Below are positions 31,410 to 44,110 of a DNA stretch of 64,000 nucleotides, one piece after another. A program made the translations under genes and the position numbers. The stretch's first letter is position 1. Every line of letters starts with the position of its first letter. The notes under the pieces are model-generated. The model saw only the letters and a list, made by a program, of their open reading frames with translations. It searched no databases and was not told the origin of the DNA. The stretch comes from Selaginella moellendorffii (lineage: Eukaryota > Streptophyta > Lycopodiopsida > Selaginellales > Selaginellaceae): assembly GCF_000143415.4 (NCBI RefSeq), contig NW_003314314.1, positions 431,443 through 495,442 of the forward strand, read 5' to 3'.

Positions 31410-32584
31410 CTATATGTTTTCTGCCTGCTCTACTTCGTCTTCTTTCACAGCTTGGAGTGGGGCGTTCTCTGAGAGGTAAGAGAAAGTGCCGTTGATAAGA
31501 CGAACCTGTGGTTCCATGGCATTGATGGCCTTCCAATCATCGTCAGCCAAACACCAATCCAGGATGTCGATGTTGAGCTTGATCCTTTCGGGTGTCAAGC
31601 TCCGAGGAAGAACACTCGTCCCTCTTTGCAATCCCCATCGCAGTATCACCTGCAAGTGCACCAATACTTGAGAAAACTAGTGACGAAACAAGACACAAAC
31701 TCGTACCTGGGCTGGAGTTTTCCCGAGTTCTTCAGCGATGGCTGCAACTACAGAAGCTTTGAGCATTGGACTGTTCACGGATTTGGTTCTTAAGAACGTC
31801 TTTCCTTCAGCGCTGGAGCTCTCACTGTTACTCGGGAGTTGCAAACTTCCAATGTTGGTGCCCGGAATCCCGAGCGGTGTGTGGGCCGAGACATGGATTC
31901 CTTTCCTCTTGCAGAACTCCACCAGATCGTCTTGCCTCCAAAAAGGATGTAACTCCACCTAAAAAATCCAATGAAGTGACAAAAGCTTTAGAGAATCCTT
32001 GAAGAAGAAAACAAACGACCCATCCATACCTGGTTTACTGCTGGAACTATGAGACAAGAGCCCAAAAGCTCTTGAAGCTGTGAGATCCCAAAGTTGCTCA
32101 CACCTATAGCTCGAACTTTGTTCGTGGCAAGCAACGCTTCCATGACTTGCCACGACTCTTTGATCTGTCTAACCTCTTCCCGATGCTCCAAGGCAGCAGC
32201 TGGAGGTGGATCGGTAGCGTCTCCCATCGGGGCTGGAGTCGGCCAATGGAGCAAGTAGAGATCCAGATAATCTAGCCCCAAGTTCCTAAGCGACGCATCC
32301 ACGCACGTCTCAACATGCCGTGGGGTCTTGGCAGTGAACCACAGCTTGGAGGTCAGGAAGAGATCCTCGCGCTTGATCCCTCCTCCATCTCCAAGGATCT
32401 CCCTCAAGGCAAGGCCTACCTGGATCTCATTACCATACAAATGCGAGCAATCTATGTGCCTGTATCCAGCCTCCAGCGCCGCAAACCTCACTGCTCTTGT
32501 GCACGCCTCGCCATCGGCCTCCCAGGTTCCAAGCCCAACCGCGGGAATCCTTGCACCGGTGTTGAGCGGGAAGAAATCCGTCAT
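31410..32584 (-). CDS. Aldo-keto reductase
   Basis: Exons 32030-32584, 31707-31958 and 31410-31649 encode 348 residues. The catalytic tetrad is complete: Asp45 and Tyr50 in HIDCSHLYGNE, Lys80 in FLTSKLW and His113 in LYLLHWP. The signatures IPAVGLGTWEADG, VRAIGVSNFGISQL and VILRWGLQRG with a downstream P.S....RI are also present. AKRs reduce carbonyls with NADPH in the cytosol. The loop between LQLPSNSESS and TKSVNSPMLK is longer than in short AKRs. The start is 127 bp from the stop of a type III polyketide synthase on the same strand. Adjacency recalls chalcone synthase and polyketide reductase (AKR4) partnership, but nothing in the sequence fixes the substrate. Confidence 0.9.
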
Positions 32585-32710
32585 GATCCTCGTCTACTCG
32601 CTCGCCATTCACTCAAGAACCCTAAAAATCGGGCAATTTGGGGGCAGATCTTTTTCTTGGCGCCCAAAATTCAAATTAGGGCTTTCGCGCCAAAAATTTC
32701 AAGTTTTTGG

Positions 32711-33932
32711 CTAGCAGCGCCTTAGGAGCTGTATTTCTATTGTGAGCCCCGGGCCAAAGGAGAGCAACACGCCCCATTCGCCGCTACGCGAGCTCTGCCG
32801 TACGATTTCCTCGAGCACGAACAAGACTGTGGGGCTGGACATATTGCCGTACGATGCCAGTGTCTCCCTTGTCACGCGGAGCTTGTCACTGCGTAGCCCT
32901 AGCTTGGTTTCGATTTGATCCAGTATCGCTCGCCCTCCCGGATGGATCGCCCAGAAGAGATCATTCGGAGCCAAATCCCTCGTCTTGGAGGATGCCGCGA
33001 GCGCGCTGGGCAGCAATTCGCAGACGCTACTGGAGATTAGGGCTGGGACGTGCTTGGAGAGAAAGTAGATCAATCCCTGCTCGCTTAGGGTAGCGGTGAG
33101 ATCGTCCTCACTGTCTGGGACGAAGAACTGGCCGGCCCAATGGAGCTCGAGGAGCTGCCCGGGGCTGGAATTGAGCTTGGGATCCCGGCAGCCCACCACG
33201 AGTGAAGCGGCGCCGTCACCCACGATGGCGGAGCCAACAAGCCTGTCGGGATGCTTCTCGTTGGGCGGCCGGAATGTGAAGGCCCCAACTTCGCTGCACA
33301 CGATGAGGACACGTGTCGAGATTCCGCCGCTCTCCGCCATCTCCTTGGCGATTCTGAGAGCGGTTCCGCCGGCGTAACAGCCTACCTGATTGAGCATCAA
33401 TCGACGGACGTCGTGGCGGAGGCCCAGAATCTTGGCGATGGCCAGGTCAGGGCCGGGCATGCGGATGCCGTTGGATGTGGCCACGATCAGGTGGGTGATT
33501 TCCGCCGCGGAATGTCCACCTTCCTGGAGAGCTTTCTTGGCGGCCCGGGCGCCTAATGCGGCCACTTCGGCATTGGCGATGGATTGCCTGGCCAGAAGAG
33601 AGGATGTCTCGCTGCTATCTTTGCAAAGCTCTGGATTTCCCGCGAGGATCGATTCGGTGAGATGGAGGTGGCGCTTCTGGATTCCCGACTTGTCACCTAT
33701 GAATTCGAAGAACAACACAAATGTTGGATGGATACCACATTTCTCAATTGGCGCAGGAAAACTACTCACAGATCCTCTTGAATTTCTCCTTGAGCTCCAC
33801 CAGATTCTCTGACTCTGTGATCCGGAAGAAGAAATCCGGGTACTCGCTCTGCAGCACGAATTCCTCTGGAGTAGCGGTGCCAATTGCGAGAATCGTCGCG
33901 ACACAATGGTTGACATCTTCTTTTTCAATCAT
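32711..33932 (-). CDS. Type III polyketide synthase (chalcone-synthase superfamily)
   Basis: Exons 33770-33932 and 32711-33696 encode 382 residues. The single intron splits the Cys codon in KRICDKSG, the position conserved in plant CHS genes. The catalytic triad is visible: Cys about 161 in [14 protein letters not shown], His in [14 protein letters not shown] and Asn in [15 protein letters not shown]. The GFGPG loop appears as [13 protein letters not shown] has QQGCFAGGTVLR and VTFRGPSDTH; here [10 protein letters not shown] and [11 protein letters not shown] depart from true CHS, so a non-chalcone product is likely. The ATG at 33932 is preferred; an upstream in-frame codon exists at 34001. 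It is divergent from the GWD gene, 455 bp apart. Confidence 0.9.
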
Positions 33933-34386
33933 CGTCGCAAGGCATGATCGATCAATCCTCAGAGAGAAATTGAAGAGAGGAGATATAAAGTCTAACAGCA
34001 TAAGTATATTTATGTGCTAGCCTCCAAATTTTCTATTAGGCCACGATGGGCACTTCTGAGATTCGACCCCACGACTGATTAGACACCACGGTTTCTTATT
34101 TGTCCACGTGGTGTTTTCTGATTAAAGAATAAAAATTTGCGTGGCAAACTCTGATTGAGAGGATTCCGTGGGATTCTGTGGCTGTAAGGGTGGCCTTATT
34201 TGGGATCTTCTCTAGCGCCATAGCTTGGGGGATCTCGCGGTCGGGGACGGACTTGCTGCGTCATCGCATTGTCGCCGCGATCAATCCAGGTATCTTTGAT
34301 CTGCTCGGATGTGATAGACGTCGGGATTCAGCTGTTAGAGCGATGCCGCGGTGACAAGAATCCCTCGTCTTCCTCGGAAATCCAGA
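33933..34386. other. Divergent intergenic region (PKS / GWD)
   Basis: Shared upstream region of two divergent genes. It contains TCCACGTGGTG (G-box CACGTG near 34105). No RNA gene was seen. Confidence 0.5.
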
Positions 34387-34774
34387 ATGCAGTGTTACGG
34401 TTTCCTCCAGACGAGCTGCGTTTCGTGCCGCATTTTCAGTGATCAGACGCTTGTGGCGTTGAGATCGATCAATCCGCGGCAATGCGCTTGCCGGATCCAG
34501 TCCTCGCGGATTATGCTATCTCGCACGCGCGATGATTTATTTTTGTCCAAGATGTTTGGAGCCAGCCCCAATTCCAGGAGGCTTAAAGATTCCGGAAGAA
34601 AGAGAGCTACCATTTTTGTTCCACAGGCTGCTTCAGAGGTACTTAAAACTTTGCTCCTGGTCAGTTCTAACGATGATTTCTTTCTTTCTCTTTTACTGTT
34701 TGTGTTCTTTCTTTTTAGATCTCTCAAGATTTCAATCTTGATGGTGGTGGCATTTTAAAGGTAAGCACGCAAAG

Positions 34775-34807
<33 letters not shown>

Positions 34808-37800
34808 TCTTTTCACCTCATTCCAGATTAAAACGGGTGTGCAAAAGGATGGCGGCCCAGCTTATGTCGAGTTTCAAGTTCACAACACCCATACCACATC
34901 TCTCTTTCTTCACTGGGGCGCGCTTAAAGCAAATGATGGGTGAGTTCTGCCGTGTTTCGTTTTGCCTCGTTATGTTTCTCACATGTTTGCTGTGGGGTTC
35001 ACGTGTAGAAAGTGGAGGCTTCCGTCGCATCGACCACCTGGAACACGGGATTTCAATAATACTGCGTTGCAGTCGCCTTTTGTTACGGTGAGCCTAAACT
35101 TTGTGGCTGAGTCTGTTAAAGGAAGTTTTTGATCACCACTCGCAGTCTGGTGATGTCAATACGTTAAAGGTTGAAGTACCCGACAAAGAATTGAAGACGA
35201 TCGAGTTTTTGTTGCGGGATGATGCGACTGACAGATGGTGAAGCTCAGCAGACTTTAACGTTTTCTAAGGAAATCTACGTTCTGATTTGTGCAGGTTCAA
35301 GCTCAATGGCAAGAATTTCCGACTGGACATTCCTCACTCACAGGTATATATACCAGAAGACCTCATTGCCCTTCAAGCATTTATTAATTGGGAAAAAAAA
35401 GGGAAAAAAAACTACACACCTGAACAAGAGAAGGTAGATGAATGCCTCGTGCTTGTTTGGAAAATCAGCCGTAAAACATGCTCTGTTGATGTCAGTCAGA
35501 ATACGAGGATGCGCGCAAGAAACTTCAGGAAGAGGTTGCTAATGGTGCAACTATCGAGAGTGTTCGAGCAAAGCTGAAGGGAAGCAACTCGGCTCCACCA
35601 AAACCGGCTTCAAGGGGATCCGGGGGCAGGATTTCAAGGAAGCAAAGAGATTTTGGAGAGCTTATTAACAAGTATACAGGTAAAACTGAAGAGAGTACAC
35701 CTGTATCTGCAACACCTCGAGAAACTAGTAAATTGGAGTCGGCATTGTCACAAATGGCGGAAGAAGCGGGTGATGCTGTTCTTTTCAAAAAAGTATTTAA
35801 GCTGGGCAACAAAGAGCTTATGGTAAGGTCGTCAAGTTTTCCTTACCTTGTTATTGATGAGAAAATTGTGGTGCATGTAGAATAGACTATTGCGACCAAG
35901 GTTGATGGAAATGTTCGTGTGACCATTGCGACTGACTTTGAGGAGCCTGTGGCTATTCACTGGTCATTATCGCAAGATAATCCAAGAGAGTGGAAGGTAA
36001 AACTTTTGCCAGATTTCAAGTTACCTTCTGGGTAAATGCAGAGGCCGCCAGCAGAGTTGCATCCTCCTGGATCTGAGGACATGAAAGAAGCAGTAGATTC
36101 GCCTTGCGAAGGAGAATTTGGCGGTGACACATCTTTGCAGGTAATGCAGCATTTGTTTTGTTCCTTAATAAGTTTGCTCAATCGTCAATTTTTGCTCACT
36201 CTTGTGTTATAGTCCTTGGAAATCGATCTTGGGAAAGGAAAATTCCTTGGAATGCCGTTCGTTGTAAGAGCGGGAAGCAACTGGATTAAACTTAATGATT
36301 CGGACTTCTATATCCCTCTTCAACCATCCGAGAAGAAGGAAGCAAAGGTAGCTTTGTACATCGTAATTTTAATCCTGAAAGCTAGTGTTCTTTCTTTATT
36401 CCAGGGAAATCTAGATGGTTCAGGCACTGCGAAGTGGTTGCTAGATGAGATGGCCAGCTTGGAAAGTGAGGCGGAACGTTCGCTGATGCACAGGTTCTAT
36501 CCTCCGCTTTCGAAGTTTTTGCTGTTCATAATTTTTATAGTTTCCTATAGGTACAATATAATGGCAGATTTGTTGCAGCGCTCAAAAGATGGCGGAGAAC
36601 TTGTAATTGCGGGATTTCTTGTTTGGCTGCGTTACATGGCCATGCGCCAACTGACTTGGAATAAAAACTACAATGTGAAACCTCGGTTAGTACACAATTT
36701 CCAAATAACAATATGCTTATGCACTATATAATTGGCTGCAGTGAAATCAGCGCTGCTCAAGACCGACTAACAGACTTACTTCAGGCAATCTACGTGGAGC
36801 AGCCCCATAATCGGGAGCTTGTCCGACTAACTTTAAGCACCGTCGGAAGAGGTGCACAAGGGGACGTTGGCCAACGGATTCGGGATGAAATATTAGTTAT
36901 ACAGGTAGAGTTGATATTGTCTTTGTTTGCGTGCTGAAATAGTCTAAAAATGCAGCGGAATAACGATTGCAAAGGCGGTATGATGGAAGAATGGCATCAA
37001 AAGTTGCACAATAATACTAGTCCTGACGATGTTGTTATTTGCCAGGTAAGTGCCTTATCAGAAAAAACTTATATGTTTGAACAACGAATTTTTTCTGTAG
37101 GCTCTCTTGGACTACATCTCAAGTGATTTTAATATTGATGTGTACTGGAAAACCTTGAACGACAACGGAGTCACAAAAGAACGTCTGGCAAGCTACGACC
37201 GACCGATTGTCTCAGAACCAAGGCTAAGACGAGACCAAAAGGATGGTTTACTTCGAGACTTGAAAGCGTATATGAGAAGTTTGAAGGTACGTTGCAGGCT
37301 GCATTTGAGTAGCTACCTGATTCCGTTTTTACTGTGTAGGCGGTTCACTCAGGTGCAGATCTAGAGTCCGCCATCTCAACATGCATGGGTTACTCTTCAG
37401 AGGTAATAGCTCTGTGTGCTCTCATTTTGATTGGCTTATTTCTTGAAACAGGGACACGACTTCATGAAAACAATTGATGTGCATCCCATTAGTGGTCTGT
37501 CCCCAGCGTTGCCGGTAATAATCATGAGTTTTCTTCGTTTCTGGTTGATTCACTCACGTGGATTCGCTCCAGGAACTGTTAAGGTTTGTCATGCAACATG
37601 TTGAAGACAGGGACGTGCTTCCACTTCTTGAGGTTCGTCTTTCCTGTAAGGAGCGGTGTTAGGATCATGTTTCTGTGCAGGGTTTATTGGAATCCCGAAG
37701 GGAGTTACTCCCAACTCTTCAGAAACCTCATAACAGGTTAAAAGATATCATTTTTTTGGACCTTGCTTTGGACTCCACGGTGCGGACTGCAGTAGAAAGA

Positions 37801-40311
37801 GGCTTGGAAGGATTGAGTAAAGCGAGCCCCTCTGTAAGCCAGCTCTAAAATGCACTCATTTATTTTCCCTCGCTAAACATCTTTCAAACATTTTCAGGAT
37901 ATGATGCTCATAATTTGTCTTGTTCTGGAAAACTTGTGTCTGTCAAGCGATAGCAATGAAGAGCTCGTTTACTGTTTAAAGGTAGAGGCTTTACTTTATG
38001 AAAAAATGTCCTCTAACAGCTTCCCTTTGCAGGATTGGTACAATATCATCAAGCTTTGCAACTCTAAAGCCGAAAACTGGGCGTTACAAGCGAAATCAGT
38101 TCTTGATCGCACTCGTCTTGTTCTTGGTGATAAAGTAGAGCATTATCAAAAGGTTTTGCAGCCGACAGCTGAGTATCTTGGTATTTCATTTGGCGTCGAA
38201 CAATGGGCCGTATGTACTTACTTTTATGCTAACTCCTGATCAAAATGTTGGAATGTTGTTTCTGTGTCAGATGGAAATTTTTACAGAGGAGATGATACGA
38301 GCGGGCTCAGCCGCGTCTCTCTCTGTTCTTCTCAATCGATTAGATCCGGTTTTGCGTAGTACAGCGCATTTAGGAAGGTGTGTTTTTGTTTCTTTCTATG
38401 CATGTTTGTCTTACAATTTTTTTTCCATACAGTTGGCAAGTTATTAGTCCAGTAAATGTTCAAGGTTTTGTCTCGGTAGTACATGAGCTCGGTGACGTGC
38501 AAGATAAAGTTTATGATAAGCCGACAATACTGATATCCGGAAGAGTCAAAGGGGAGGAAGAGATTCCTGATGGCGCAGTTGCAGTTTTAACTCCTGATAT
38601 GCCTGACGTGCTCTCTCATGTATCTGTGCGTGCACGAAACAGCAAGGTAAATGCCAGAGTTTCAGGATGCTTCAAAAGTCACTCTGATTTTTCGCTTATG
38701 ATAGGTCTTATTCGCGACATGTTTCGATCCTAACATTTTAACGGACCTGCGTTCGTTGGAAGGCAAAGCTTTAAAGCTGCAGCTCACTGCGTCTTCTGAG
38801 ATCGTGTACAGGTAGTACGAATGACAAGGCTCTTTTTCTTACGTTGGTTTTGCCATAGTAAGGTGAGCGACACGGAGTTGTCAGGCGACGTTGCTGCAGC
38901 AGTGGAGGAGGAACCCCCGCACATTGTGTTGAAAACCAAGAGATTCATGGGAAAGTACGCGGTCACGGCCGATGAATTCACGCCTGAGCTGGTAAAGTAG
39001 GATCCATTTCTGTGTTCGTTGTTGACAGCATTTAGAAACAGGTCGGCGCTAAATCTTTGAACACTGCAAACCTGCGAGGGAAACTTCCTTCGTGGATAAA
39101 ACTTCCAACTTATGTTGCGTTGCCATTTGGAGTTTTCGAGGAAGTGCTTTCAAACAGTATCAACAAGGTACTGGTCCGCTCTAATATTTTTCAGGTTGAC
39201 GCTTTCTTTTGCCTCGTTGCAGGAGGTTTCCGCAGAAGTTGAGCGGCTTAAAAAGCCGCTGCTCGGCGGTGATTTGAGCAAACTCAAAGAAATTCGCGAC
39301 ACTATTTTGAAGCTCAAGGCTCCACCGGAACTGGTAAAGTCGGCTGCCACGACACTTATACTAAAGTTCTTGACTCTTTTGTTTCGAACAGGTTGAGGAG
39401 CTGAAAACTACAATGATCAATTTCAACATGCCATGGCCGGGTAACGAAGGCGAGCATAGATGGGAGCAGGCGTGGATGGCCATCAGACGAGTATGTCCCC
39501 TCTCTCCTTTTGTTCTTTTCCTCTCGTGCTGAAGCGTTGGTCAAACAGGTGTGGGCGTCGAAATGGAACGAAAGGGCCTTTATCAGCACTCGCAAGGCAA
39601 AGATAGATCACGAACATCTTCGCATGGCAGTGTTAGTTCAGCAGATTATCTGCGCGGACTATGCCTTTGTCATCCACACTACGAATCCTTCGAATGGGAA
39701 TGCCTCGGAAATCTACGCAGAGGTAAGGAAACCAAGCTTGTTTTTCATGTTTTTTAGAAAAAAAACTTGTTTCCAGGTCGTCAAGGGATTGGGAGAGACA
39801 TTGGTTGGCGCATACCAAGGCCGTGCGTTGAGTTTTGTCACGCAGAAATCAGACTTGAAAAACCCAAAGGTAACTGAAGTTTCTCGTCTTTTCTCTTGGT
39901 AAAGCTTGCATTGCATTCTCTGTTGGAGCAGATCTTAGGATTTCCCAGCAAGCGACATGGCTTGTTCATCAAGCCTTCGGTGATTTTTCGCTCCGATTCC
40001 AATGGAGAGGATCTGGAAGGCTATGCCGGAGCTGGTTTATACGACAGGTAACTTCGCATTTCCTTTTCCATTGAAGAGCAAAGCTAAAGCCATGATCAAA
40101 CAACAGCGTTCCAATGGATCGAGAAGAAGAGCGAGTGGTGGACTACTCCACGGACAAGTTACTCCTGGATGCGAGTTTCCAGAAGACGATTCTATCCAAC
40201 ATCGCTAGCGCCGGAGCCGAGATCGAGAGAGTCTATGGAACTCCTCAAGATATAGAAGGGTGTATCAAAGATGGAGAGCTCTACGTTGTCCAAACGAGAC
40301 CTCAAATGTAA
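34387..40311 (+). CDS. GWD1: Alpha-glucan water dikinase, plastid
   Basis: I trace 32 exons from 34387-34638 (transit peptide, Ser/Arg-rich) to 40107-40311, all phase-consistent and GT-AG, totalling 1378 residues against about 1400 for Arabidopsis GWD1. The first CBM45-like starch-binding module follows the transit peptide (LFLHWGALKANDGKWRLP). The second follows in exons 7-10 (VAIHWSLSQDNPREWKRPP). The middle includes WHQKLHNNTSPDDVVICQAL. The phosphohistidine domain reads LTPDMPDVLSHVSVRARN, with the phosphorylated His at about 982. The C-terminal nucleotide-binding part has VWASKWNERAFISTRKA, FRSDSNGEDLEGYAGAGLYD and ends TRPQM. GWD transfers the beta-phosphate of ATP to glucosyl C6 in amylopectin, opening starch granules for breakdown. 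Nothing is missing. It ends only 161 bp before RPS5. Confidence 0.95.
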
Positions 40312-40471
40312 GAGTAGAAATTGAAAGTTAAGAGTTTACTACGGCGTGGTAAAACGTGAGACCGCCAAGTAACTAAAAGGACGGTACGGTATCGTGAAAG
40401 CCAGGCGCGTGAGAGAGAAGAGAGCTAGGCTAGAATTTGCGGGAGAGAGCGAGAGCGCGGGAGGGACAGCG

Positions 40472-41402
40472 ATGGCGCAAGCAATGGAGCTGCCGGCGAT
40501 GCCAGCGGAGGCGAAGCTCTTCGGCAAGTGGAGCTATGGCGATCTTGCGGAGGTTTTGTGGAATTTCTTGCTTCTTGCTGCCGCCGGTCGATCGATCGAT
40601 CGATCGATCGATCTGATGATCTGCATTGTTTCTTGCTCGATCGCAGATCGAAGACATGAGCCTCGAGGACTACATCGCCGTGAATGGCCACAAAGTGGGA
40701 AGCTTTGTCCCTTGCACCGCCGGGCGCTACTCGAGGAAGCGATTCAAGAAGGGGCGGTGCCCGATCGTGGAGAGGTGCGTGCTCGAAATCTCCCTCGGTC
40801 TTGGCAAGATTTCTCTCGATCGATCAAGTCAAGCGATGTTCTTGATCTCTCTGTGTCTGATCGCCAGGCTCGTCAACGCGCTCATGTTCCACGGCCGCAA
40901 CAGCGGAAAGAAGGTCATGGCGGTGAGGATCGTCAAGTACGCGATGGAGATTATCCATCTCCTCACGGATGAGAACCCGATCAAAGTGGTCCTGGACGCC
41001 ATCCAGCACTGGTATGGCACGCGCATTTCTTGGATAGGAATTCTTTTTGGTGTGCCTGATCGATCTTTCCAGCGCTCCTCGCGAGGAGTCGGTGAGCCTG
41101 GTGACGAGAGGCGTCGCCAGGCGCAGCTCCGTGGACACGTCGCCGCTGAGGAGGGTGAATCAAGCCCTGGCCTTCATCGCCACCGGCACGAGGGAGAGCG
41201 CATTCAAGACCGCCAAGCCCATCGCCGAGTGTCTGGCGGACGAGCTCATCAACGCCGCCAAAGGATCGTCCAACAGGTGAAAGAGATGAGAGATTCAAAG
41301 CCTCCTCCTTTTCTTCTTGTTCGACTGAGGGCGATCTTTGCTTGCAGCTATGCGGTGAGGAGGAAGGATGAGATCGAGCGCGTCGCCAAAACCATGCGAT
41401 GA
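40472..41402 (+). CDS. RPS5: 40S ribosomal protein uS7 (RPS5)
   Basis: Exons 40472-40552, 40647-40774, 40868-41011, 41073-41276 and 41348-41402 encode 203 residues. Typical uS7 sequence: [12 protein letters not shown]-like [69 protein letters not shown], and the terminal [12 protein letters not shown]. It is a cytosolic small-subunit head protein that binds 18S rRNA and contacts mRNA near the exit. Intron 1 contains a (CGAT)n run near 40590-40610. The residue before APRE is Cys rather than the common Ser. Compact spacing to GWD upstream suggests a short promoter. Confidence 0.93.
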
Positions 41403-42130
41403 GTGGAAGCTCGATTCAAGGTCTTTGATTTCGTTTCGTTTCGTTTCGCTGGTTTGGCTTTGTTCGCTTGACTTATATTACCAAGAGGGGTGAAATGATA
41501 TTCTGGATAGCCTATGTTCTATTTTCCCGTTAAAACTCATTCTGATTTGCAACGTGGCGAAAGGATGTGCCAAAAAGATTTCTAAGTATGAAAATTGTGT
41601 TCTTTGGGTGCTTTTGGCGCGATCGCGCCTTCAAAGAGATAAAAGTAAGGGCCTCCCAAGGTGGTGCTTGAGCAAAGCCCTGGCTGTGTTCTTGGATAAA
41701 ATGTGGAAGTGTGAGGATGGTTACATGGTTTTCAGCGCCGTGGAAGCTTTGGCTGGCGGATGGGAAGTGGCCGCGGTAGGGAAATTGGAAGCGGTGCGGC
41801 AGTGGCGGTGGTGGCGGGGTGGCAAAAAAGATCTCCATCCCTGAGCGACCAGGAGATGATCCGGCTGCATGGCGAGGTGATCCGGGCGGAGGGCGTGCTG
41901 AGATTCTAGTGGACCGGGAGCAGGCGGTGTCGCCAGAGCCACTGAGGATGAAAATGCGTGAGGGATCATCAAGATCTCACGGAGACTTAGAATTCTTTTA
42001 CTGTCTCGCCACATCATCAAGTCCTTTTTGCCACGCGGGCTTCCACGTTGCAAGTCCTTATACATGTTTTCTAAAGCTTAACGAGTCTTTATACATGTTT
42101 TCGAAAGCTTGGAAATCTGTCTAGATTGCA
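41403..42130. other. Intergenic, GC-rich, unrecognised coding-like stretch
   Basis: Plus-strand frames between 41554 and 42000 are partly open (a shifted reading gives LSDQEMIRLHGEVIRAEGVL near 41840-41910) but contain stops and resemble no family I know. Possibly a gene remnant. Confidence 0.3.
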
Positions 42131-43609
42131 ACATAATTATGGTTTGAAATCTGGTTTGATCAAGGTAAAACTTAATCACTGAAATTCACTGAAAATTAGG
42201 CATCCAAATATCTCTTGGAAATTTATTTGCTTTTGCATATGCCTTCAAGACAAAAAACATATTTTATTATATTTTAAATAGTTACTAATAAATAAGAATC
42301 AAATTCATACCATTTGCTTTAATACCACACTCTATTTCTCCCTTTAAACGATCTAAAAAAATCAGGCAATTAATACCTATTTGATCCTTATATATCCTAA
42401 GATTCCCAAGATTTCAAAGATTCATATCTAAATTTTATGGTATATGGAAAGCATCAATGGCAAGAAAGTGGAGAGTCTTGTTGTTCCTAACTGCCACTCA
42501 ATAAAAAGAATTCGTCAATATTTGCTAGGATTTCAAAAGTTTTTTTAATCAATATTTATCTTCTAAAAAATGCATTAAATTCTCAATTTCTCTATTTTTT
42601 TGATGCACATGCCAAAAGTGAAACAAATCATCATAAATGCTAACAATATTTTCTAACTCACAGATCATATTATATCATACATAATATTTTAACAGTTGAC
42701 TAAATTTTATGTCATATATACTACACTTATTTAGTTTTTGACTAAATTAAGTAGAATATAATAGATTTAAAAGAATTCAAAGTTATTATCTGTGATTATA
42801 ATATAAATAGTTATAAACAAAGTATAAATCATGAAAGGAAAGTTTTTTAGCAATGCTTTGCTCTAGTGTTTAGGATTGTGCTTTTTTGTTCTTATTTCTT
42901 CATTCTTTTTTAGATTTAGATCTATATTAATGTTTTGCAAAATCTAGAATTTTAGCTATCATTGTGCTTAGATTTGCTCTTTCTTTTGATTTTCATTGCA
43001 TGCTTTTCTTCTATCATGCCACGCCGTCATCAATCAAGGAATATGTCACTTGAGGTTACTATTGTTACTTTATTGGATCAAACTTTTTGTGTTATGGGAT
43101 GTGATTATGTTGGTGTTGTGCCTATTCTTGATATGTTGCTGTCTCCAACTTCCATGGGACATGATTACATAGTTTGTCTTGTTCTCGGTGTTCTACCATT
43201 TTCTATTGATGTAGAGTGTGATCGTGACATTGATTAGTAAATTATAGATGATGTAGTTTAATTGTTGAAGAATGTTTAAGGATTAAATTTATAGGAAGAC
43301 AATGTATACAAGCTTGAGTGGATTCTAGAGTGTGATGATGAGCTTGATTATTATGGAGATAGCTTTGGAGTTGAAGTGGAAATTTCACGGGATAGGTGTC
43401 AATTTTTCAATCTGCCATCTGATCATTTTTCTTTCCCTTCTGCTCTTTCCTAACCTTTTCTTATTTCTCGGTCTGAGCCACCTTCTTATATTCTTAATAT
43501 TTTTTTTATCATTTGCAGTGTTTTCTTTTTCTAGCACATCAATTATTTGTGATTTTCATTTTTAGTCTAGTGTTAAGTTGAGTATTTTCTATCCTCCTCA
43601 TACTAATTT

Positions 43610-43985
43610 GGATGTTAAGTGTGTCCATAAAGTTGAGAATCTTGCTTTTGTTTCATTAGCAAAGTTTTTGATTAGTTCTAGTGTTGAGATTTGGATGTTG
43701 AGTGTGTCCATGAAGTTGAAAAACTTGCTTTTGTTTCATTGGTAAAGTTTTTGATTAGTTCTGATGTTAAATATTCCCCTGCTTTTGTTTCATTGGCAGA
43801 GTTTTTGATTAGTTCTGATGTTAAATATTCCCTTGCTTTTGTTTCATTGGCAAAGTTTTTGATCAATTCTAGTGTTGAGATTTGGATGTTGAGTGTGTCC
43901 ATGAAGTTAAGAATCTTACTTTTGTTTCATTGGTAGAGTTTTTGATTAATTTTAGTGTTGAGTATTCCCCTGTTCCAAGGGTTAA
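43610..43985 (+). repeat. Minisatellite with two alternating unit types
   Basis: A core of about 55-60 bp (CTTTTGTTTCATTGGCAAAG plus TTTTTGATTAGTTCT and a GATGTTAAATATTCCC tail) is repeated five to six times. Some units carry an inserted GAGATTTGGATGTTGAGTGT plus GTCCATGAAGTT. The open frames across it (FVSLAKFLISSDVKYS repeats) follow from unit lengths divisible by three. Confidence 0.8.
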
Positions 43986-44033
43986 ATTGCTTTGGCTAGA
44001 GTTTCAAGTTGAATATATATTCTGTAAGCTCTT

Positions 44034-44110
44034 GAGTTTGGATTTCCCGGGAGGTCACCCAACCCAATACTATTCAAACCCAAGGACGCGTAACCCTAAA
44101 TATCTAAAAC
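44034..44110 (-). pseudogene. 5S rRNA-derived sequence
   Basis: The minus strand contains GGGTTACGCGTCCTTGGGTT, then TGAATAGTATTGGGTTGGGT, then GACCTCCCGGGAAATCC. These match plant 5S rRNA (GTTAAGCGTGCTTGGGCGAG, AGTAGTACTAGGATGGGT, GACCTCCTGGGAAGTCC) in order and spacing. The 5' half of 5S is not clear. It is either a truncated 5S pseudogene or the head of a 5S-derived SINE. Confidence 0.7.

Noticed and set aside
42962-43237. 91-codon ORF in the AT-rich block as a gene
   Set aside because: No family resemblance, no splice partners, lies among repeats.
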